From contig CM042010.1 of NCBI GenBank assembly GCA_023525715.1, positions 81,593,894-81,657,893 of the forward strand: a DNA stretch of 64,000 nucleotides, read 5' to 3'. Both the position numbers and the translations under genes were made by a program. The stretch's first letter is position 1, and the number at the start of each line of letters is the position of its first letter. Of the stretch, positions 10,139 through 19,620 are shown piece after piece. The notes under the pieces were generated by a model that made no database searches, had not been told where the DNA came from, and saw nothing but the letters and a program-made list of their open reading frames with translations. Source of the stretch: Cichorium intybus. Its lineage: Eukaryota; Streptophyta; Magnoliopsida; Asterales; Asteraceae.

Positions 10139-10214
10139 ATTGCGACTCTTTGCAGACCCCAGTTGGCGTGCCGGTGAACCACACACACTCCACCAACGTT
10201 CCACAAAGTGCAAT
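10139..10214 (-). ncRNA. Structured hairpin motif I, copy d (element B leader)
   Basis: Stems ATTGC/GCAAT (10,139-10,143 with 10,210-10,214), CTTTG/CAAAG (10,148-10,152 with 10,204-10,208) and GTTGGCG/CACCAAC (10,162-10,168 with 10,191-10,197) close the loop TGCCGGTGAACCACACACAC then TC. The single non-Watson-Crick position (C10,167 with A10,192) becomes a G-U pair in the minus-strand RNA, which is the element's sense strand. Confidence 0.8.
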
Positions 10215-10986
10215 GTGCAATTCCATGGATTAGCACCAATTCACATTTTTAACCTAAAGTAACTAGATTGGGTTTTGTTCAAAGTTCTAGTACTTTCAAT
10301 TATAGCATTATACTTTTAAGAGGCTTTAGTGGTTCTATCAAACCCGTTCGGCTAACGACACTCGACTGACCAGGAGAGCGGTGGGTAAGAGTAGATACCC
10401 ATTAGACAGCCATTTTATAGGCAGTCGCCTTATACCCTCTTTATAGGACAGTTTTGTGAATGAGGCCTACTTGCGGTAAGACTAACCAATTTTCTTATAT
10501 ATAAATTATTAACTTTTAATCATAAATATATAAGATATATTTTAATCTTATTAAAATATTTTAGATTTAATTTTAATATAATTTTCGCAAATTTTTAAGG
10601 AATTTTTGAAAATTTAATTTAAATCTTTAAGCTAATTTAATTGATCTTTTAATTAACAATTAATGAAAATAATTAAATCAAATATAGGCATCACAAAATT
10701 AATCAAATTAATTACCTATATTTATCCTTAGATTTTGAGATTTACAAGATATGGATAAAGGATTCTAGTTATTTAATTAATCAGCAATTACCAAAAATAA
10801 CAATCCTAATCTAGGCAGCAAATCAAGCAAATCAAGGGGGGGGGGACCAAGGGGTGGCGGCTAGGGTTAGGAAACCCTAGCCTAAGCCACGAAATTAAGG
10901 TCATCCTTGGTGATGTTCATCGCAAAAAAACACCAAGGAAAAAACAATCAAGCAGTTTATATCAATTCATAAGAAAACAAGCCTAA

Positions 10987-10998
10987 GCTCTGATACCA
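10987..10998 (-). other. Primer binding site of element B
   Basis: Sense TGGTATCAGAGC, complementary to the 3' end of initiator methionine tRNA, one base inside the 5' LTR. It fixes the element's direction. Confidence 0.95.
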
Positions 10999-10999
10999 C

Positions 11000-11775
11000 T
11001 GAAGGGTTTTCTAGCAAACAATGAACAAATAATTTCTTATGGTTCACATGCAACCCTAGAAAAATCTATGTTTTCTTCTATGAAGATAATAAACTAAAAT
11101 CCTAAAGCCAACAATTATTTCTAAAGATCAAATGAAGAATAACTAACCTTTTGATCTTGTTCTTGAAGCTAGCAGCAAAGAGATCTTGCCTCAAATGAAG
11201 TCACACCCAAGCAATGGAGAAGACAGTCCCGCAGAGTAAGTCTGGTTGAAGTTTGGCGCAGAGAATGAGGGTGCCAGGTGCCTCCTTTTATAGCCTCCAA
11301 GGGTTACAGCTGAAAGCCTGAAACCCTAAGGAGCCTCCAAATGGGCAAGCCTGCTGACTAAATGGACCAAGCCTTTTCTAAACCCTAATAGGGTTTCGCC
11401 ACCTATGGAGAAGCCTCCATAGTTGGCGCCACTTTTGGCCCCTGTCCACTGGCCAGTTATTTATTCAACTATTAAATAAATACAAACCAGTCCCTGCACT
11501 TTTAATTAATTAATTTAATCACTGAATTAAATCCAATTAATTCTAGATTAAATATTAATTAATTATTATAGTTTCTAATTAATATATTAACACTTAAATA
11601 TATTAATAAACCATTTAATTAATTCTATTGATTTATTAAACAATTAATAAATCAACCTTTTACTCTACTGAACTCTATCCTAACGTCCAGCTATGAGGGC
11701 AACCCAAATGGACTTTGCTTCAATTAACAAGATAAATATAAATATAAAGTCATGGCTTAGACACCTAATCCAACA
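11000..11775 (-). repeat. 5' LTR of element B
   Basis: It matches 4,319-5,086 with a few substitutions and an 8-bp tandem expansion (GCTGAAAGCCTGAAACCC instead of GCTGAAACCC). It ends CCAACA, followed by the second AAACT duplication. Confidence 0.95.
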
Positions 11776-11780
11776 AAACT

Positions 11781-12870
11781 CAGCTAGAGGGAGATGGGAA
11801 TCCTAACTCCCGCCAAAATCGATAACGCATGCCCTAAGCATATCTTCCAATGTTTGAATTGTCCTTTCACTCTGCCCATCCGTTTGAGGATGATATGCTG
11901 TGCTGAAATGAAGGTGAGTGCCTAATTCTTCATGAAACTTCTTCCAAAATCTAGACGTAAATCGGACATCCCGGTCCGATATCACCGAGACCGGTATACC
12001 ATGCCGAGAGATAATCTCGTCTACATAGACCTTAGCCAATTCCTTTGCAGAGAAAGTATCTTGGATGGGGAGGAAATGAGCACTTTTAGTCAACCTATCC
12101 ACGATAACCCAAATAGTGTCCTTATGTCGAGGGGTTCTAGGCAACTTTGTGATGAAATCCATTGTGATATGCTCCTATTTCCATTCTGGGATCTCAAGAG
12201 GCTGTAATCTACCATGAGGCCGTTGAGGTCATGCATCTTTCGACAAACCAAGCTACTTCCGTCTTCATGCCTGGCCACCAATAATATTCGCGCAGATCCC
12301 TATACATTTTAGTTGCTCTAGGGTGGATAGAGAACTTGGATTTATGTGCCTCCTCCAATAGGGTTTGACGAACCCCGTCCAGTTTCGGTACCCAAATTCT
12401 CTCATGGCAAGTTAACAAATCTCTACTATCTTTGACAATAGTTGCCAATTGACCCATAATTCTTTCACCTTTTTGATTTTCACTATTGCTCGCTTCCACT
12501 TGAGCCTTCCTTATCTGCTCAAGCAGCGGTGTCACAATTGTCATCCTTAGACAAACGCCCCGAAGGGGTGTACCTGAAGTCTTACGGCTTAACGCATCCG
12601 CTACCACATTGGCCTTTCCAGGGTGATAGTGTATCTCACAATCATAGTCTTTCAATACATCTAACCATCTTCTCTATCTCATATTGAGATTAGCCTGATC
12701 CATCAGATACTTCAAACTCTTGTGGTCGGTATAGATGGTACACTTTACTCCATACAAGTAGTGTCTCCAAATCTTGAGAGTGAAGACCACCGCTCCCAAT
12801 TCCAAATCGTGAGTAGGATAGTTAGCCTCATGGGGCTTCAACTGTCGTGAGGCGTAAGCAATCACCCTGC
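11781..12870 (-). pseudogene. Element A RNase H C-terminal part and integrase (Zn finger and catalytic core)
   Basis: In sense order from 12,870: RNase H residues GRVIAYASRQLKPHE, then TDHKSLKYL, then a stop after NLNMR (near 12,675). It continues with HPGKANVVADALSRK, the HHCC zinc finger (HPRATKMYRDLREYYWWPG), the core MDFITKLPRTPRHKDTIWVI with its catalytic Asp region, ISDRDVRFTS, and the STAYHPQTDGQSERTIQTLE segment near 11,850. Frame changes separate the zinc finger from the core (around 12,200). The remainder of the integrase resumes beyond insertion B at 4,318, and the front of RNase H lies beyond insertion D at 14,413. Confidence 0.9.
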
Positions 12871-12875
12871 CTCGT

Positions 12876-14407
12876 TGTAATACCATGTTATTAAAATTTT
12901 GAGATTTTGAGTTAATCTAAGTGTAATTAAGATTTATTAGGCTATTGTATGAGTTTGGGTAGTTAAAATCCCATTTGGTAGAAGTTTGAGGTTGAAAAAT
13001 GCTAAAAAGAGGTTACACGGGTCGTGTTAGAGTTACACGGGTCGTGTAGGAGTCTCTTGTGATTGTTTTGAGCATACCGTGAGTTACACGGGTCGTGTCT
13101 TGTTGACACGGGTCGTGTAAGCCTGTAGACAAAAACTCAATTTCATACCGATAATTACACGGGTCGTGTAATATGAACACGGGTCGTGTAAAGTGTGCAG
13201 CACGTGTCATGTAATATGAACACGGGTCGTGTAGTTCTGCAGACCAAACTCCAATTCCAATGTCGTAAGTTACACGGGCCGTGTAACTTTAACACGGGCC
13301 GTGTAATCGTACAGATCTATTTTTAAAGTATAATTTTGTTTCATTTAGGGTTAAAACCACTTCGATCAAAAAGCTCCCAAAACCCTAGAAAATCGATTCT
13401 AACCCTTCTAAGTCGAGATTAAGGCTTATTGATCACGAATTGAAGCTAGAGATTAATCCCTTGAGCTTGAAAGGTAATCCTCTTTGATTTTTATCTTGTT
13501 TTGACGATTGAATCGTTGGAATTGAGATGGTTCCTTGTGGTTTTGATGAACCACCTGCAACTAGCATGAATTAGAGTGAGTTCACTTGGAATAGTGTGTG
13601 TAAGGGGAGTTCTAATTCGAGACCATAACTAGTAAAGTGTTTGTATTATGTTCCTAGGGTTATATGAGTTAAATTGGTGGAATTGGAAGTTACAATTAGG
13701 ATAGTATTGCTATCTTTTGATTATAAACCTCTCTTATGATTCAAATTCTTGATTGTTATCGATATTGAGTATGATTGAGATTGTTGAATATTGAGTTTGA
13801 CCTGAGATATTGTGATACAGCTAAGGCTAGACAGGAGCACGACACACACGGTTCAGGAGTTCCACAGAGTAACCCGACAACAGGTGAGTAGTTATTTATT
13901 AGATGATTATGCCTTATTATGATGATGTTTGCAGATAAGAAGTAGGCTATGTTTTGATTTGGTTGAGTATAACCAAATTTTGAGTATATAGAATAAAGAG
14001 TTATAGTGTGTATATCACACTCGAGACTGAGATAGTCCGTTGAGCTTGATTAAAATGAGATAATGGATGATACAAACCAATTAACCTTAAATTACTCACT
14101 GAGATTTCATAGCTCATAAATTGTTTGTTACTGTGATTTGTGTTAGGTTCTGGTAGCGGTGACCGTGGGAAGCAGAATATAGATGGATAGCTACACTTGG
14201 ACTTGGACTTTGACTTGTATTGTAGTTTTGTTAAAAAGTATAATGAACCCGGTTTTTGGTGTAATAGTTATGTACTTTAGTGTATAACTTAAACTATGTT
14301 TTGATAGAACTTGTAAACTTGTTACTCTTTTGGGTTATACCACAAATGATTTTGTGTTTGACTAAAATAATTTGGTATATCCTAAATTTGAAAAACCATG
14401 CATTACA
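12876..14407 (+). mobile_element. Solo LTR D (gypsy-type) inside the RNase H of element A
   Basis: A 1,532-bp segment with TG...CA ends (TGTAATACC...GCATTACA) and a perfect CTCGT duplication (12,871-12,875 and 14,408-14,412). It has no PBS, PPT or coding frame and no partner, so it is a solo LTR left by LTR-LTR recombination. A relaxed match to the conserved LTR block (ACTCACTGAGATTT, 14,094-14,107) suggests plus orientation and gypsy origin. Positions 13,014-13,305 hold an array of short palindromes. Confidence 0.85.
13014..13305. repeat. Array of paired palindromes ACACGGGTCGTGT in solo LTR D
   Basis: Nine clear copies of ACACGGGYCGTGT, plus one degenerate copy near 13,201, start at about 13,014, 13,034, 13,084, 13,105, 13,156, 13,177, 13,219, 13,271 and 13,291. 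They mostly come as pairs 20-21 bases apart, with pairs repeating about every 70 bases. Each unit is a self-complementary TACACG/CGTGTA around GGT. The arrangement resembles an enhancer of clustered factor sites. No function is shown. Confidence 0.9.
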
Positions 14408-14412
14408 CTCGT

Positions 14413-15431
14413 TGCATCAAGACTGCCCTCATCCCGAGATAGATGCATCGCAATAAACTACCATATCCTCCATGCCTTCAGGCAAGGGTAAAACTGGAGC
14501 CTCACACAATTTCCGCCGCAAAGTCTCAAAAGCCAACTGCTGCTCCTCACCCCACCGAAAAGCAGCGTTTTTCTTAGTTAGCCAAGTCAAAGGTACCGCA
14601 ACCTTTGAGAAGTCCTGGATGAAACGACGATAATAACAAGCCAGACCCAAGAAACTTCTAATCTCTGAGGGAGTTTTCGGAACCTCCCACCTCATCACGG
14701 CCTCCACCTTAGCCGAGTCTACCATGATTCCTTGCTCATTGACAATGTGACCCAAAAACTAAACCTCCTGTAGCCAAAAGTCACACTTGGGTAATTTTGC
14801 ATAAAGCTTCTCCTTCCTTAAGGTCTCCAATACTTCCCTTAAATGCTGTTCATGTTGCTCCCTGCTCCGAGAGTAAACTAAGATATCGTCAATGAAAACT
14901 ATAACAGACCGATCCAACATCGGTCGACACACCTGATTCATTAAGTCCATAAAAGCTGCAGGGGCATTGGTCAGTCCAAACGGCATTACTAAAAACTCGA
15001 AGTGGCCGTACCTCGTCCGAAAAGTCGTTTTTTGGATGTCTTCCTCCCGTACTCGCATTTGATGGTATCCTGACCGCAAGTCAATTTTTGAAAACCACGA
15101 AGCGCCCTGCAGTTGATCGAATAAGTCGTCGATGCGAGGTAATGGATATCGATTCTTCACCGTAAGCTTGTTCAGCTCCCGATAATCTATGCACATCCTA
15201 TTGGAACCATCCTTCTTCTTAACAAATAAAATAGGCGCTCCCTACGGTGAGCAACTGGGTCGAATAAATCCCTTATCTAGTAACTCCCGAAGTTGAATAG
15301 ACAACTCCAGCATCTCTGGAGTCACAAGACGATACGGTGCTTTAGCTATTGGAGCCGCACCGGGAGTTAAGTCGATCTTAAATTCCACTTGTCTCTCTGG
15401 CGGTACGCCAGGCAGGTCCTCGGGAAAAACA
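14413..15431 (-). pseudogene. Element A reverse transcriptase and start of RNase H
   Basis: In sense order: the PPERQVEFKIDLTPG linker near 15,400, fingers and palm with MCIDYRELNKLTVKNRYPLP, DLRSGYHQMRV, MPFGLTNAPAAFM and the catalytic FIDDILVYS (about 14,885), then FLGLACYYRRFI and the RNase H start YCDASISG. Two in-frame TAG stops interrupt it: 15,242-15,244 (where Trp is expected in CSPWGAP) and 14,759-14,761 (expected Gln after FWLQEV). Both are single transitions. The frame is otherwise open, so decay is by point mutation rather than rearrangement. Confidence 0.9.
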
Positions 15432-15607
15432 TATCACACCCCCAAACCACGATGGCAGAATCGTCGGAGGGTGGAACGGCACATAGTATCACAACCATTG
15501 CATACATTGAAACATAAGTAGATAAACAACCATCATACATTCTAATTGGAAATTTACATTGTTCATAATATGTTCTTAGACCAATTACATTATGATATCA
15601 AAATAAT

Positions 15608-15638
15608 CAACCATCATACATTCTAATTGGAAATTTAC
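15608..15638 (+). repeat. 31-bp duplication at the left edge of the composite insert
   Basis: CAACCATCATACATTCTAAT and the next 11 bases repeat 15,527-15,557 exactly, 81 bases apart. The other LTR has no second copy. This looks like template switching during a repair or insertion event. Confidence 0.8.
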
Positions 15639-16539
15639 TTGCTTTCTCCTCTCTCACCCCGTCGCCCAATCGCCTCCTTGCCTACCTCTCCTAACTATTG
15701 CCCATTTATTCTGGAATAATCTTTCTTGCCTTTGCCTGCCACCGGTCGTGCCCTTTCTTACCCCTTTTATGCATAGTAAGGTATTCTCCTCTCCAAACCG
15801 TCTATCACTATTTTTTAACTTTTAATGCTTGATAGTGGTATTGTACTGCCCAATAATTATTTGTTTATCAATAGCCTTTCTCTTTCAGATTCTAATAAAG
15901 ATATTTGGTTTACTTCAAAAGGCTTTGAGCATTCATTGTTTAATTTTGTGAAGTGGTTTACTTGAAACTCGCAAACTTTCACGTTATTTGGTTCTCTCCT
16001 TAAACCATCTTCGGCCCTTTGCTATCTAGGGTTTCACCATAAGCAGATTTAGCCAACTTCCAGATCTCAAGAAGTAGATATCCTGAATTTTTTCATTTTA
16101 AGGCAAGTTCCATGCTAATTTTTAATGTCTTATGTTAATTTAATGTGATTGTAATTCTTATTTGTTTAATCTGGTTTGATTAGTGTCACGGTACATGGAC
16201 AAGCAACTAAAGAGTAAGTTCCTAATTTCTCAATTAATGATTATTGATAGTTTTTGGAATTTTAGTTAAGAATGATTATATCTACTTCTTCAATTTATAT
16301 TTAATAATTAAAGGCAAGGAAGCTTTTAATTCTTTACAATATTACAAAATGACAATATATAACAATTTGTGCACATGGAATTTTCAAACAGACTGACAGT
16401 GCTGCATAACTTTCCTTTTTTCTTTTGTTTAATTATATAATTGTAAATTGCTTCTGTCTTCCTTGTCTGTGATGAAATTTGGTATCACATTTTGGCATTC
16501 TGACTAGCGCGTTTCTTCGTAATTTGGGTTTCATAGCTG

Positions 16540-16735
16540 CGAGGATTAGAGAAATATTAGAGAGCTGTGGGGTTAGCACAAGAAGGTTTGCCTGAAAATG
16601 TGGTTGCACATCACACGTCCTTGCTAATGTGGCAACTTTGCTGACTGGAGTAGAGGAAAAAAAAGGCTAAAGTGCAAAAGGAGTCCAAGATTCTTCTTGA
16701 TTACAATCAGAAAGCCATAGCAAGGCTAACTTGTT
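16540..16735 (+). other. Possible additional captured exon, unidentified
   Basis: A stretch with coding-like composition (AARIREILESCGVSTRRF, then after a stop a Lys-rich segment containing KESKILLDYNQKAIARL). It precedes the SMT-like exons but does not match the known N-terminus of sterol methyltransferase. It may come from a second gene or a decayed exon. I do not recognise it. Confidence 0.3.
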
Positions 16736-16798
16736 TTAAAAGGAATCTTCTTGTTTTTAGAGTATATAATCTTTCTTATACATTCTGTTTTGTTTTAG

Positions 16799-17688
16799 GT
16801 TAACAAATATTATAATCTTGTCACAAGCTTCTACGAGCATGATTGGGGAGAATCATTACATTTTGCCCCAAGAGATATATAGAGTTTTGAAGCCTGGCCA
16901 ATCATTTGCTGCATATGAGTGGTGCATGACTGATGCATTTGACCTCAATAACCAAGACCACCAAAAAAACTATCATATTATGAGATTTTAAAATAAACCC
17001 GTGTATAAAAATTGAATCTTGATGCTAACAGGCTGAAATTGAGATTGGTGATGGGCTTTCGGATATAAGATCAACAAGACAATGTCTTGCTGCTTTAAAG
17101 AAGCAGGTTTTGAGGTGAGTAGAACAACATTACTATAAGTTTATAATTATAAAAAAGATTGACTAATTTTGTATTTTTGTGGGAATAAAAATTAAGGTTA
17201 TATGGGAGCAGGATCTTGCTAAACATTCACCAGTTCCATGGTACTTACCTTTGGATACAAGTCATTTTTGTCTCAGTAGTTTTTGTTTAACTGCTGCTGG
17301 ACGTTTCATTACAAAGAATATGGTAAGATTTGTTTATGTAAAAAAGGGTAATTAGAGTAATTATTATATTGGAAAATTTTAATTTAAAGAATTTATTTTG
17401 GTTTTATTTGTAGGTGATTGCACTTGAATATGTGGGACTTACTCGTAAAGGAAGCCAAAGGGTTCAGTCGTTTCTAAAGAAAGCTGCAGAAGGGGCTGTT
17501 GTTGGTGGAAAGTGAGAACTTATTTTCATTTGAATTATATTTTAATTTATTGTGATTAAATAATTAAGTAAAAGAAAAAAATGGTACCCAAAACAGATGA
17601 AAAAAATGTTGTTATTTCTTATTTGTTGTGTGGCAGGAAGGAGATCTTTACGCAAATGTATTTCTTCTTGGCAAAAAAGCCGGAATAG
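16799..17688 (+). pseudogene. SMT1: Sterol C-24 methyltransferase (SMT1-like) gene fragment
   Basis: SMT1 transfers a methyl group from S-adenosylmethionine to C-24 of cycloartenol in sterol synthesis at the ER. Exon-like blocks run in order: 16,799-16,870 (VNKYYNLVTSFYEHDWGESL), 16,871-16,969 (EIYRVLKPGQSFAAYEWCMT), 17,031-17,115 (AEIEIGDGLSDIRSTRQC), about 17,196-17,321 (DLAKHSPVPWYLPLD to GRFITKNM), 17,414-17,513 (VIALEYVGLTRKGSQRVQSF) and 17,637-17,688 (KEIFTQMYFFLAKKPE, stop TAG). Introns with GT/AG ends are kept. Between the first two blocks the exons for the SAM-binding core are missing and the frame is broken, and a base is lost near KKQ. It is therefore a captured, non-functional gene fragment and not a retrocopy. 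Confidence 0.85.
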
Positions 17689-17824
17689 AGAGGTATTTTT
17701 TATTTTGTTTTGTTTTAATTTAATGACATATATCCAACATTTTCGTCATATCTTATCGAAAATTTCTTATGCAAAATTATTAATGTTTAGATCTTCTTAA
17801 GTTTTAACAATTTTTTTGTATCAT

Positions 17825-17853
17825 CCTGTGTAATACACGGGTCTCACAACTAG
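17825..17853 (+). mobile_element. Helitron 3' terminus
   Basis: The hairpin CCTGTGTAATACACGGG (17,825-17,841) is followed by TCTCACAA and CTAG|T at 17,850-17,854. This is the canonical Helitron end (short hairpin, about ten bases, CTRR, target T). It lies 165 bases past the SMT stop codon, as expected for a gene carried inside a Helitron. Confidence 0.75.
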
Positions 17854-17965
17854 TTTACAAAATATATAATTTGTTGAAATTTATTGTTTCTAACTAGTTC
17901 ATATGAAATCTAATGTTTCTAGTTTAATTGGTTGTTGAAATCTATATGTTGTAGTCCCAACCCAC

Positions 17966-17995
17966 GCTACCCCCACCCCCACCCCCACCCTACCC
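17966..17995 (-). other. G-quadruplex-capable tract
   Basis: The plus strand reads ACCCCCACCCCCACCCCCAC then CCTACCC, so the minus strand has five G-runs separated by one or two bases. It lies in the CACTA portion. Confidence 0.6.
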
Positions 17996-18183
17996 ATACT
18001 CACACCATTTAGATAGCTTATAACTTATTCACTTTGTCTTTTGTATCCTACAAAGACAATCAGTACCCCTATCACCATTATCATCCATATACCGTAATCA
18101 TAAATGAGTTGATTTGTTTCTGGTCAATTTATTTGCTATATGTTATTTATGGTCAATTTATTTGCTATATGTTATTTACTTCA

Positions 18184-18330
18184 GGACATTGGACACGTTG
18201 AATTCTAGAGATTGGATGTATGCACCTACACGGTTACATGAGTTTGAATCTGGAGTTGAAGATGACGTGCAAAAGATCTTAGGAGAACTTTGTTGGAGTT
18301 GTTCAAGAGTTCTTAGCTTGAGTTATCATC
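18184..18330 (+). pseudogene. CACTA transposase-associated domain fragment
   Basis: The frame reads SRDWMYAPTRLHEFESGVED then DVQKILGE. The W-M-Y ... F-x-x-G-V pattern resembles the N-terminal Transpos_assoc (PF13963) domain of plant CACTA TNP2-type proteins. Only about 45 residues are left, with no DDE domain. It supports the CACTA call made from the terminal repeat. Confidence 0.55.
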
Positions 18331-18659
18331 TATGGTTGGTACAAGGTATAACTTTCATCTGGATTTTGAAATTATTACAAATAGTAATAATTTTTTCTAT
18401 TTTTCATGTATGTGAGGTTACTTTTGTTTCAAGCATGTGAAGCGTTAATTAGAGGCTTGCAATTATGATATAATGGAACATCAAAGTTATTACTATTGGA
18501 TGATGATATTATATCTTTCATGGTTGTAAACGACATTTTGACTATTTTATTGATATTGATTTGAGTTATGTATGTAATTATAATATGATGTTATTTATGC
18601 TATATTTTTATTTCTATCGTTGAAAGAAATTAATAATGTAATAATGCATATCGAGCAAA

Positions 18660-19165
18660 AGCACCACAAATGTTGCATTATATTAAACAAAGTGTTGCTT
18701 AGACGTGAAAAAGTGTTGCATTGTTATATTTAACAATAAAGATAGATGATTGTCAAAAAGAAAGAAAAGTGTTGTAAAAAATAAAGAAAAGTGTTGGACT
18801 TTTATAATGGGAAGCAAAAAATGTTGCAAATGATAGATAAAAGGGTTGTCATAGGTTGGAGGTGGTAATAAAAAAGTGTTGCATGTTGCGTAAAAAGTGT
18901 TGCATATGTCAGGTAAAAGTGTTGGTATAGGTTGGATAGTGTAGTAGAAAAGTGTTGCACTTCGTGAAAAAAGTGTTGCATTTTAAAAGTGTTGCACTTT
19001 TAAAATATAGTCAACATTTTCAAAAAGTGTTGCTTATTCTAAAAGAAGTGTTGCTTTAGGCCTAAGGCAACGAGACCTAAGGCAGCACTTGCTAAAGTGT
19101 TGGATTAGGCATAACACAACACTTTAAAAGGATAATGCCACACTTTATGGGTGTTGCAATAGCTT
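18660..19165 (+). repeat. CACTA subterminal repeats AAAGTGTTGC
   Basis: About 15 copies of AAAGTGTTGC or one-base variants in roughly 500 bases, mostly on the plus strand, with a few inverted (GCAACACTTT-like). Dense short subterminal repeats are the transposase-binding signature of En/Spm elements. Confidence 0.85.
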
Positions 19166-19299
19166 CATTTTGTTGTAGTGAGAGGTTAGTCGTACCTGAC
19201 TCATTGTTACATGAGAATACAAGTAATTTTGCAAGTGTCAACATTACGTTGGTGAGTTCATAAGATTTTTGTGGTGAGAAATATAGCGATTCCTTTGTA

Positions 19300-19620
19300 A
19301 AAGCTCGTAGTGTAATAGCGAAAACGTTCGTAGTGTAATAGTGAAAACGTTCGTAGTGTAATAGTGAAAAACTCGTAGCGTAATAGTGAAAAACATTCGT
19401 AGTGTAATAGTGGAAAGCTCGTAGCGTAATAGTGAAAACGTTCATAGTGAAATAGTAAAAAGCTCGTAGCGTAATAGTGAAAACGTTCATAGATTAACGG
19501 TGAAAAGCTCGTAGTGAAATAGTGAAAACGTTCGTAGAGTAATAGTGAAAAGCTCGTAGTGAAATAGTGAAAACGTTCGTAGAGTAATAGTGAAAAGCTC
19601 GTAGTGTAATAGTGAAAACC
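19300..19620. repeat. Tandem CGTAGTG-AATAGTGAAAA array in LTR E
   Basis: About fifteen units of roughly 20-21 bases (GCTCGTAGTGAAATAGTGAAAACGTT type) alternate between two variants, giving a 41-42-base higher-order period. The same array is in the other LTR at 26,750-27,060. Translation gives repetitive peptides that are not real proteins. Confidence 0.9.

Larger units (their letters stand above)
4319..11775 (-). mobile_element. Gag-only copia-like LTR element B (TR-GAG type)
   Basis: It is bounded by 768- and 776-bp LTRs with TG...CA ends and a perfect AAACT duplication. In sense (minus) order: 5' LTR, PBS for initiator Met-tRNA (TGGTATCAGAGC), a 1.2-kb leader, one gag ORF (9,752-8,913), 3.8 kb without a coding frame, PPT and 3' LTR. 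No protease, integrase, RT or RNase H motif is found, so it must have been mobilised in trans. This fits the non-autonomous class called TR-GAG. The leader and the 3' region carry a family of structured hairpins (6,157, 7,099, 10,058 and 10,139). Confidence 0.9.
15639..19180 (+). mobile_element. Composite insert in LTR E: Helitron-associated gene capture plus CACTA end
   Basis: This 3.5-kb block is absent from the other two LTRs of the family. Its left part looks like a host gene 5' region (pyrimidine-rich leader at 15,640-16,080) followed by sterol-methyltransferase exons and a Helitron 3' terminus at 17,853. Its right part ends in CACTA-type sequence at 19,180. No 5' Helitron TC start and no left CACTA end can be placed, so the order of events is unresolved. 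Confidence 0.6.
17854..19180 (+). mobile_element. CACTA (En/Spm) transposon terminal portion
   Basis: The right end is TTTTGTTGTAGTG, the reverse complement of CACTACAACAAAA, a typical CACTA terminal inverted repeat. The 500 bases before it are packed with GTGTTGC-type subterminal repeats, and a fragment resembling the Transpos_assoc domain of CACTA transposase lies at 18,184-18,330. The left end is not present. Confidence 0.75.

Noticed and set aside
6157..10214. Hammerhead or twister ribozyme identity for motif I
   Set aside because: The conserved loop lacks the CUGAUGA...GAAA core of hammerheads and does not fit the twister core I know. No self-cleaving class could be assigned.
10835..10850. 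Run of ten G as a possible PPT
   Set aside because: It lies in the leader on the plus strand, on the PBS side of element B, so it cannot be that element's PPT.
13014..13305. CRISPR-like pattern of short repeats with spacers
   Set aside because: Units are only 13 bases and palindromic, spacers are unequal, and the array sits inside a plant solo LTR.
12876..14407. Full retrotransposon rather than a solo LTR at D
   Set aside because: There is no PBS, PPT, second LTR or coding frame within 1.5 kb, while TG...CA ends and the target duplication are perfect.
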